NCBI GenBank assembly: GCA_029243485.1
Contig: JAQWRY010000085.1
Coordinates: 45,834 to 109,833 of the forward strand
Source of the DNA: Candidatus Binatia bacterium
GTDB taxonomy: Bacteria > Desulfobacterota > Binatia > UBA12015
Reading direction: 5' to 3'
DNA length: 64,000 nucleotides
Made by a program: the position numbers and the translations under genes. The notes below the pieces were generated by a model that made no database searches, was not told the origin of the DNA, and saw only the letters and a program-made list of their open reading frames with translations. Shown here one piece after another: positions 43,835 through 50,649 of the stretch. Position 1 is the stretch's first letter, and each line of letters starts with the position of its first letter.

Positions 43835-45170
43835 GTGTGGCGACGACGCCGGCGCTCTGCTGCTCCAGCACCTGGATCAAGGACTTGCTGCGACCGGCGA
43901 CGACGCTGTGAAGGAGCAACAGCGGGATCGCCATGACGAGACCGAGAACGGTCGTGACGAGTGCCTGCGAAATACCACCGGCCATCAACTTGGGATCACC
44001 CGTACCGAACAGCGTGATCGCCTGGAACGTCGCGATCATACCAGTGACGGTACCGAGCAGTCCGAGAAGCGGCGCGACGGCGGACAACACCTTGATCATC
44101 ACGTTGCCGCGCTCGAGGCTCGGCGTCTCCTTCAAGATCGCTTCGTCGAGCTTGAGCTCCAGTGTTTCGACATCCGCGTTGGGATTCGACTGGTAGACGG
44201 ACAGAATTCGTCCGAGAGGGTTCCCCTCGTCTGCCCTCTCCTGCCCGATCTGCGCCTTGATCTTGCGTCCGACGATGCCGAGCGACACGAGCCGCTCCGC
44301 TACGAGGGCGAGGCCTACGAGGCCGAGGCCAATGATGACGTAGCCGACGAGACCACCCTGGGTGACCCGCTCGCTGAGGCTCGGCGTGCCGATCAGGAGC
44401 GACAGGATGGTGCCGCGCGACGGGTCGAGCGAGAAGCCGCCGACACCGCTCTGCGTGCCCTCAAAGTTCGCGACAGTATCGAGGTGACGACCACTCGGCT
44501 GACGCGCGAGCTCCGTGAGCTTGCCCGTCTCCGGAAGGTACTGGAGGTACTTGCCTCCCGCCGTGACGTTGAACGGCCCGACGCGAACGACGTCGGTCTG
44601 AGTCGTATCGCCGTCGACCGAAACGACCGCCGCGGGGAAGCGCGTGACCTTCCCGGACTCCGTCATCTCCTCTTGGAGCGCGAACCAGAGCTCTTCGAGC
44701 TCTTCGATGCTCGGAAGCTCCTTGCTCTCGGCGAGTTTGTCCAGGCGGTCGGCGCGACCGGGCAGCTGCGCGCTGACGATCGAGCCCTCGAGGAAGCCCC
44801 GCGTGTCACCCGCAACCTGACGGACGACGCCGAACAGCTCACCGAGTGTGCCGAGACGATTCCGCAGAGTCTCCTGCAGTTCGGGAATCTCGTTTTCGTT
44901 CAGCTCGAAGGCCGCCTCGAGCTCTTCACTCCTCGCAACGGCCGCAGCACGCTTCATGCGCGCATCGGCGAGCAGGCTCTGCTGCTGAGCCTTCTTCTGA
45001 CGGAACTCCGCTTCGCGAGAGGAGTTCACCGCCTTTTCCTTGGCGCGCTGACCGCGCACCTGCTTCAGCAGCGCGGATAGGCTCTTGGCCTTCGGTTCCT
45101 GGGCCTCTGCGACCCAGCCGGTTCCGGCGAGAAGTACGCTCGCCAATCCAAGACAAATTACGCGTTTCAT
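43782..45170 (-). CDS. TtpC-like ExbB homologue with long periplasmic N-domain
   Basis: The 462-residue product has a signal peptide (VICLGLASVLLAGTGWVAEA), about 240 residues of periplasmic coiled-coil region (LEAAFELNENEIPELQETL), then three membrane helices and a MotA/TolQ/ExbB domain with LSAVAPLLGLLGTVTGMIAT. This matches TtpC, the extra component of TonB2-type systems. Overlap with the DUF3450 stop is 4 nt. It is required with ExbB, ExbD and TonB for iron-ligand uptake in Vibrio; the substrate here is unknown. Confidence 0.88.
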   Translation of the reverse strand: MKRVICLGLASVLLAGTGWVAEAQEPKAKSLSALLKQVRGQRAKEKAVNSSREAEFRQKKAQQQSLLADARMKRAAAVARSEELEAAFELNENEIPELQETLRNRLGTLGELFGVVRQVAGDTRGFLEGSIVSAQLPGRADRLDKLAESKELPSIEELEELWFALQEEMTESGKVTRFPAAVVSVDGDTTQTDVVRVGPFNVTAGGKYLQYLPETGKLTELARQPSGRHLDTVANFEGTQSGVGGFSLDPSRGTILSLLIGTPSLSERVTQGGLVGYVIIGLGLVGLALVAERLVSLGIVGRKIKAQIGQERADEGNPLGRILSVYQSNPNADVETLELKLDEAILKETPSLERGNVMIKVLSAVAPLLGLLGTVTGMIATFQAITLFGTGDPKLMAGGISQALVTTVLGLVMAIPLLLLHSVVAGRSKSLIQVLEQQSAGVVATHAERMHGRAGGAGARAS

Positions 45171-45991
45171 CCGTTCACCTCTGCGGCCTGAGCGGCGGGG
45201 ACCGGGACCTTGATCAGGTCGGGCGCCGACTGCTTACGGGCCATGCGAAGGCCAGCCTTGATTGCATTGCGGTACTCGTCGTCGAGCGGGACCCACGTCT
45301 TTGACTCGTTGTCCCACATCCCCGACTGCTGTCCGTCGAGCGTCTGATAGAGCAGCGACAGCCGTCCGATGCGCAGGAAGTCGACCGAGATCTCCTCACC
45401 ATCGACGGTGACCGGCCCGCGGTACGCCTCGATCGTGCGGCCGTACTCGTTCTCGACCTGGTAGCCTTCGAGAATACGACGATACTTCTCGGAGATGGTG
45501 ACGTCCGCGCGACCCATCATCTCCTTCATGTTGGCGATGCGCTCCGCCCGCTCCTCGGGGAGGAACGGAACGTCGAGCGCGACGAACTGATCAAGCGAAT
45601 CGAGCATGCGCGACATGAGCGGCATCACCTGACGGCCGACCACGGTCACGTTGTCGATCTGGCCGCGGAGCGATTCCATCTCTTGGCCCTGCGAGACGAT
45701 CAGGCCCTCGAGCTGCTTGTTGTAACCCCGGAGTGCTTTGATTTCCTGGATCGCGGCGCGGTACTCGGCGGCAAGCGCGTCGGTATCGTCGCTGATCGCG
45801 TCGATCTTCTTCTGCGACGCCTGGGCTTCCTTGTTGGTGCCCTCACTGGCTCCGATCGCGTCCTTCACGCTCTGCGCCTGCGCGCCGGCACTCCAGCCGA
45901 CGGCGCCGCACAGGGCGACCACCAGTGCCGCACGCCACAGGCGCGCACGCCACGGGCCATCGCCCGCGTCCGTTCGTCTCACTAGCCTCAT
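45167..45991 (-). CDS. DUF3450 periplasmic protein of TonB2-type operon
   Basis: DUF3450 proteins are regular first genes in TtpC-ExbBD-TonB operons. ATG 45991 gives 274 residues with a signal peptide (LWRAALVVALCGAVGWSAGA, then AQAQS), a coiled-coil region (LAAEYRAAIQEIKALRGYNK) and the conserved YGRTIEAYRGPVTVDGEEIS and LRIGRLSLLYQTLDGQQSGM. The start overlaps the TetR stop (TGATG). The frame is open upstream inside the TetR gene, which is rejected as shadow. Confidence 0.86.
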   Translation of the reverse strand: MRLVRRTDAGDGPWRARLWRAALVVALCGAVGWSAGAQAQSVKDAIGASEGTNKEAQASQKKIDAISDDTDALAAEYRAAIQEIKALRGYNKQLEGLIVSQGQEMESLRGQIDNVTVVGRQVMPLMSRMLDSLDQFVALDVPFLPEERAERIANMKEMMGRADVTISEKYRRILEGYQVENEYGRTIEAYRGPVTVDGEEISVDFLRIGRLSLLYQTLDGQQSGMWDNESKTWVPLDDEYRNAIKAGLRMARKQSAPDLIKVPVPAAQAAEVNG

Positions 45992-46638
45992 CAAGTTCCC
46001 TTTCGTTTGCGATCGGATCCATCGCCTTCGCCGAGCGCGCGGATCACGGCTTCGACGATCAGTTTTCGTTCCCTGTCGAGCCGCCCAGCGCGACGGCTCG
46101 TAATTACCTCTAAGATGAGACCGCGCAAGCCCGCGACCAGTACGGCGAGCGCGGCGCGGCTCTGCGCCCGAGTAAACCCAAGCTTTTCGAACCAGCGGCG
46201 CGACAGCTCCTTGCGCGTGCGGCCGAGCCCTTATGTGACGCGATCTCCTAGTTCCCCCTCGACGTCGCCGTGTCGGGCATTGAGCCGGATTCCGAGCAAA
46301 GCGCGATACGTCGGCGTCTTCAATACACGCCACAGCACGCGTTCGAGCCCGACGACGTCTTGTCGAATTGTGTCTCCGGGCACTTTCTGGCCGTCGTCCA
46401 TTCCGGCCCCACTGTCCAAAAGGCGGTCGACCACCGCCTCGAGCGTCGCGACCTTGCCTCCGAACTGGTGCTGCAGAACCCCCCAGGTGACGCCGACTCG
46501 TTTCACGATCTGTGTCGTCGAGGCGCGGGCGAACCCATCCCCAGCGATGCACGCAATCGTGGCATCGATGACACGGCATCGCGACGCCCGGCTACGCTCA
46601 GAACGCAACTGCACCGGGCGGCGAGCCGAAGTGCTCAT
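45991..46638 (-). pseudogene. TetR-family regulator with an in-frame premature stop
   Basis: From ATG 46638 (46653 is also possible) the frame encodes a TetR HTH: VIDATIACIAGDGFARASTT and GVTWGVLQHQFGGKVATLEA. After 135 codons a TAA (46233-46231) interrupts. Reading on in the same frame gives another 79 coherent codons (RTRKELSRRWFEKLGFTRAQ, ALAVLVAGLRGLILEVITSR, ERKLIVEAVIRALGEG) to TGA at 45993-45991, which overlaps the DUF3450 ATG. So the gene looks full length except for one nonsense codon. Readthrough, a sequencing error, or a true loss of the ligand domain are all possible. Confidence 0.8.
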
Positions 46639-46660
46639 CGCATCGTCTCGCATTTTAGCT

Positions 46661-46672
46661 TGACAGGTGTCA
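46661..46672. promoter_or_regulatory. Palindrome upstream of the TetR/TonB2 operon, likely operator
   Basis: TGACA and TGTCA arms with a GG spacer lie 23-34 nt before the TetR ATG 46638 on the minus strand. A -10-like TAAAAT follows just downstream on that strand. A TetR dimer could bind here and regulate its own operon; the arms are short, so this is a moderate call. Confidence 0.4.
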
Positions 46673-46816
46673 TTTTCATAATAATCGCGATGATGCAGAC
46701 CGGTCAAGAGCCCCAATGTGTCAGAAGTCGATTCCTTCAATGACGCCACGCGGCGACACCGGCCTCGGCTTCGAAGCGGAGGCGAAGACCCGGTGGCTTC
46801 CGCGCTCGAGCCGGTG

Positions 46817-47959
46817 TCAGCCGATGGCACCCGCAGCGCGCAACTTCACGATCTCCTCCTCTGCGAAGCCGCTCTCGCGTAGGACCACGTCAGTGTCCGC
46901 TCCCAGCCAGGCGGGCGACGTTCCCGGCTCTCCCGGAGTCCGACTGAGGCGCGGCGTCGGCACCATCTCGGGCATCTCGCTCCCCTCCACGAAGGTGCCG
47001 CGGGCACGGTGATGCGGATGATCACGCGCCTCGGAGAACGTGAGAACCGGGGTGAAACAAGCGTCTGTGCCTTCGAGCACCTCGCACCATTCGTCTCTTG
47101 TTCGCCCCTTGAGGAGGTCCGTGAGCTTGTCGCGGACCTCGGGCCAATGGCTCTGGTCGTACTGGTCGGGCAAGTCCGCGGGATCGAGTCCGACCTTCTG
47201 GAGGAACAGCGTCCAGAAGTGCCCCTCGATCGGCGCCACGGTCACGTACTTCCCATCCTTCGTCTCATAAACGTTGTAGAAGGGGGCGCCGCCGTCGAAC
47301 AGGTTCTCACCGAGCTTATCGGTGTGCATGCCAGACTGGTGCATGGCGTAGAACGGGACCGCGATCGACATGACCCCATCGATCATCGCCCCGTCGATCA
47401 CTTGCCCCTTGCCCGACGTCTTGGCTTCGAGGAGCGCGCAAACGACGCCGTAGGCCAGGTGGAGTCCGCCGCCCGCGAAGTCGCCGAGGAGGTTCAGCAG
47501 CGGCACCGGGGGGCCGCCTCGCGGGCCGATCGCGCGAATTACACCCGTAATTGCTTCGTAATTCAGGGAGTGGCCGGCCGTCGTAGCGAGGGGTCCCTCC
47601 TGGCCCCACCCCGTGAGGCGGCCGTAGACGATAGCCGGATTCCGACCGAGGACCTGGTCGGGCCCGACCCCGAGGCGCTCGACCACACCGGGTCGAAAAG
47701 ACTCGAGGAACACATCGGCGCCTTCCGCGAGCCGAAGGACGGTCTCGACCGCGTCGGGATTCTTCAAGTTTGCGGCGATTGATCGGCGCCCACGCTCCCA
47801 GAAATTGTGTGGCGCAGGTTGTGGTTCCGCGGGTACGTCCGAGAGCCGATCCACCCGGATCACCTCCGCGCCCATGTCCGCCAGCTTGAGCGACGCAAAC
47901 GGTAGCGCGCCGATCCCCGCGAGTTCGATGACCCGCACCCCATTCAACGGACCGCCCAT
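46817..47959 (-). CDS. CaiB/BaiF-family CoA transferase, second racemase-type copy
   Basis: The 380-residue protein is similar in layout to the copy at 7.9-9.0 kb: GPLNGVRVIELAGIGALPF, YGRLTGWGQEGPLATTAGHS, NLLGDFAGGGLHLAYGVVCA and VYETKDGKYVTVAPIEGHFW. The catalytic His, Asp and Glu of alpha-methylacyl-CoA racemase are kept, but the GHDxNY motif reads GHSLNY, with Asp replaced by Ser. This may change substrate or activity. No fatty-acid degradation genes are adjacent. It is upstream of the TetR gene on the same strand, 178 nt apart. Confidence 0.85.
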   Translation of the reverse strand: MGGPLNGVRVIELAGIGALPFASLKLADMGAEVIRVDRLSDVPAEPQPAPHNFWERGRRSIAANLKNPDAVETVLRLAEGADVFLESFRPGVVERLGVGPDQVLGRNPAIVYGRLTGWGQEGPLATTAGHSLNYEAITGVIRAIGPRGGPPVPLLNLLGDFAGGGLHLAYGVVCALLEAKTSGKGQVIDGAMIDGVMSIAVPFYAMHQSGMHTDKLGENLFDGGAPFYNVYETKDGKYVTVAPIEGHFWTLFLQKVGLDPADLPDQYDQSHWPEVRDKLTDLLKGRTRDEWCEVLEGTDACFTPVLTFSEARDHPHHRARGTFVEGSEMPEMVPTPRLSRTPGEPGTSPAWLGADTDVVLRESGFAEEEIVKLRAAGAIG

Positions 47960-48031
47960 GATTTCGACCTCCCTCAGTTGAAGAGGTCTTCCGCTACCGA
48001 AGCCGGCGCCGGGCGTCGAGGCCTGCGCCCC

Positions 48032-48631
48032 TCAGGGTGCAACGGCGGCGGCTCGGACCCCACGTCTCGCGGCCACCCGAAGCGCCCACGCCCCGATCAA
48101 TGCAGCCGACAAGACGGCCCCGACCACGCTCGTGCCGGCGTCGGGCAGAATCGTGAGGGCGAAGACCGCGAAGATCCACCAGCTCCCGACGAGGTGCAGC
48201 CGGTGCCAACCGCGCCCGAGTCGGCGCACTGCCGCATCGAACGAAGTTGCCGCCATGGCAAACGTGAACACGTACGCCATACCTCCGACGACCAGCGTCT
48301 CTACACCGACCCCGTCACGGAACTCCTGGACCGTTGCCGCCAGTGCGACGATCGCCAAGAGATGAATCGTCTGCGACCCGGCGAAGCCGACACCGAGATA
48401 TCGCCGATTGCGGCGCAGCCACCTCGTCGTCGCATTGCGCGAGACCGCGAACGCCGAGGAGGCGGCGAAGGCGGCCGCGAAGAGGAGCATCGACACCCGT
48501 CCGGTGATCCGGATGACGAGGCGAATCCCCTCCTCCCCGATGCCGGCCGCTCCGAGCATCGCGACCGAAGCCAACGCCACCGACCCGATGATGCCATAGG
48601 CGACGACCGGTCCTTCCAAGCGCCCACCCAT
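48032..48631 (-). CDS. Ferric reductase-like transmembrane protein
   Basis: ATG 48631 gives 199 residues with about six membrane helices, among them AYGIIGSVALASVAMLGAAG, TIHLLAIVALAATVQEF and WIFAVFALTILPDAGTSV. RGWHRLHLVGSWW holds His residues in a setting like the haem-binding part of the ferric-reductase transmembrane domain (YedZ/MsrQ group). No flavin or NAD domain is attached. The upstream open frame has no coding character. The role is unknown; haem binding is inferred. Confidence 0.65.
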   Translation of the reverse strand: MGGRLEGPVVAYGIIGSVALASVAMLGAAGIGEEGIRLVIRITGRVSMLLFAAAFAASSAFAVSRNATTRWLRRNRRYLGVGFAGSQTIHLLAIVALAATVQEFRDGVGVETLVVGGMAYVFTFAMAATSFDAAVRRLGRGWHRLHLVGSWWIFAVFALTILPDAGTSVVGAVLSAALIGAWALRVAARRGVRAAAVAP

Positions 48632-48840
48632 GGGCGCGGAGAATGGCGGCCCCCCCGTCGTTTGGCAAGCGCGCGATGCCCCCAGTGATTCGACGGTCGT
48701 GGGCGGACCCGTTGCTAGTCGGCGGCGTACCCGAGGCGCCGCGACAGGCTGTTCACTCGCTGCCGCAATCCAGCCGACAGGGCGTCCGCGAGGAGGCCTT
48801 CGGCGCCGCCAACGCGGTCCTTCCGGATGGCGTCCGTCTC

Positions 48841-49190
48841 CTAGATCTTCACATCGCCGCCCCCGCTGTCGTGACGGGCGAGGAACGCGCGCCCAGTCAC
48901 TGCCGGATCCCAGGACAGCCCGAGAAACTCGAAGGCCGGCTGAATCTGGAACGGGGGCACGCTCGAACGGAAGCGGATCGGCTCGTCGGTCTTGCGTAGA
49001 CGTAAGGGCGTGACGAGCGGCCCCAACGACCAAGCGGCCGCCAAAAGACCGCCGAGGAAGTCGTAGCGCGGATCTCGCGGATGGTTCGCGAGCGGCCGAA
49101 GCCGGGCAGCAGGACGGACTCCAACTCTTGCCAGTCGTCCTTCAGGTCCGTCTTCCTGCGCTGACGGTTGTTCTGTGGGCACTCGGCACC
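48841..49190 (-). pseudogene. Possible frameshifted hypothetical fragment
   Basis: In the 572-nt stretch 48632-49203 two minus-strand frames hold coherent pieces: DLKDDWQELESVLLPGFGRS (near 49150) and, after a shift, DPRYDFLGGLLAAAWSLGPL followed by KTDEPIRFRSSVPPFQIQPA to a stop at 48841. They may be one broken gene. No family was recognised. I see nothing convincing in 48632-48840. Confidence 0.35.
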
Positions 49191-49203
49191 TAGCTTCGGG
49201 CAG

Positions 49204-49896
49204 ATGTCGAGTGCCCGACGGAAAGTGTTGCTCTCGTGGAGTAGCGGCAAGGACAGCGCGTGGAGCCTCCACGTGCTGCGCCAGCAGCCCGATATCGAAC
49301 TCGTCGGGCTGCTCACCACGGTCAACGTCACCCATGAGCGCGTGGCAATGCACGCGGTGCGACGAGATCTCCTCGCCACTCAGGCCGCAGCAGCGGGGCT
49401 TCCCCTCCAGGAGATCCCCATCCCGATCGGTTGCAGCAACGAGCAGTACGATGCGGCGATGGCATCCGCCCTCGATCGAGCGAAGGGAGCCGGCATCAAG
49501 GCCGTCGCCTTCGGGGATCTCTACCTCGAGGACATTCGGAAATACCGCGAGGAGCGCCTCGAGGGCACCGGGATCGAGCCGCTCTTCCCCCTGTGGGGCG
49601 AACCGACCGACGCTCTCATCCAGACGATGATCCGCGGCGGTCTACGCGCGCGGATCACCTGTGTCGACCCTCGCCAGATGCCCGAGGCCCTCTGTGGCTC
49701 GGAGATCGACGCCGCGTTCCTCGCGGCCCTCCCTGCCGGCGTGGATCCGTGCGGGGAGAACGGTGAGTTCCATAGCTTCGCGTTCGCCGGGCCGATGTTC
49801 GATCACGAGATCGACCTACGGGTCGGTGAGACCGTCACGCGCGACGGCTTCGTGTTCACCGACCTGCTTCCGACCGCCGCGTCGAACGAAGCCTAG
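49204..49896 (+). CDS. Dph6/MJ0570-like adenine nucleotide alpha-hydrolase (diphthine-ammonia ligase type)
   Basis: ATG 49204 gives 230 residues. The PP-loop is KVLLSWSSGKDSAWSLHVLR. Further motifs are LTTVNVTHERVAMHAVRRDL, AVAFGDLYLEDIRKYREERL, and DPCGENGEFHSFAFAGPMFD, the signature of the Dph6 ATP-pyrophosphatase group. In eukaryotes and archaea these amidate diphthine; bacteria lack diphthamide, so the bacterial substrate is unknown. It converges with the MAPEG fragment, overlapping by 4 nt. Confidence 0.85.
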   Translation: MSSARRKVLLSWSSGKDSAWSLHVLRQQPDIELVGLLTTVNVTHERVAMHAVRRDLLATQAAAAGLPLQEIPIPIGCSNEQYDAAMASALDRAKGAGIKAVAFGDLYLEDIRKYREERLEGTGIEPLFPLWGEPTDALIQTMIRGGLRARITCVDPRQMPEALCGSEIDAAFLAALPAGVDPCGENGEFHSFAFAGPMFDHEIDLRVGETVTRDGFVFTDLLPTAASNEA

Positions 49897-50093
49897 ACGT
49901 AATGCAGGATCGTGGGCACGTACTCGATGAAGTTGCCCCGCCCTCGAATGATCACCGTGTGCTCGGCAACGCCTGCGTCCCCGAACCCAACTTCGGCCTT
50001 CGCCCGGACGGTCGCGGCGATCCGGATGCTCAGCCAGAGCAGAATCAATCCCATGATGCCGGAGTAGAAGCCGGTGATCGGAATTGCCTCCAT
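49893..50093 (-). pseudogene. MAPEG-family membrane protein, C-terminally truncated
   Basis: ATG 50093 is preceded by AAGGAGG. The 66-residue product has the first MAPEG helix (FYSGIMGLILLWLSIRIAAT) and the signature region VIIRGRGNFIEYVPTILHYV, then stops at 49893. Full MAPEG proteins (glutathione-linked membrane enzymes) have about 130 residues and four helices, so the last two are missing. The truncation coincides with the end of the convergent PP-loop gene. Confidence 0.7.
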
Positions 50094-50649
50094 CGAAGTC
50101 CTCCTTGGGCGTCGGTTCATCGATCCATGAATGGGCCCTCGCAGCCATCACGCAGCGGGGCCGCTCTTCCAACTGCTGTCCAAAGGCGGTTTCCGATTGA
50201 ACCCACCCGCCAGCGAACTCCGCACGGAGGTAGAAACGCCCGGAGGAGTCGTAGCGATGCTCACGATCTGTCTGAGCATTGCACCTGCCCGCGCCGCTGA
50301 AGAGGGCTCGGGAACGAGCGATGCATCCAGCTCCTGCGCGATCACGAAGGTCGCCGTGACGAAGTTCGGCATCTCCTTCGGCGCCTGCCACTTCTAGAAG
50401 AGCCCACCGTACGAACCGCGCGTGCGCCTCGAGTGCGACTCGGGCGAGGTCGTCGTCGCCGTATTTGAAGATGGCGTCCGTTGCTGCGCGCTCGAATTGA
50501 AGTAGGGATTCCCCCAGCGGGCGGCGCAGAATTCGCAGAGCCTGTGCCCGGTGCGCATTGACGTACGGAAGGACCCCAAGGCAGTTCGGTGACTCTCCCA
50601 CTGCCCCGAGGTCGTACGCTCGTTCCGTGCGACATCGGCGGAGGATCCC
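50094..50649. other. Stretch without a confident gene
   Basis: Several short frames overlap on both strands. The most coding-like is on the minus strand about 50590-50400 (VNAHRAQALRILRRPLGESL, then AIFKYGDDDLARVALEAHAR), but it has no family resemblance and no clear end. It may be another decayed gene. Nothing else is supported. Confidence 0.3.

Noticed and set aside
43629..45080. 483-codon plus-strand frame opposite the TtpC-like gene
   Set aside because: Antisense shadow; the minus strand has signal peptide, membrane helices and family motifs.
45992..46579. Long N-terminal extension of the DUF3450 frame
   Set aside because: Overlaps the TetR coding in another frame and lacks coding character; the signal peptide begins just after ATG 45991.
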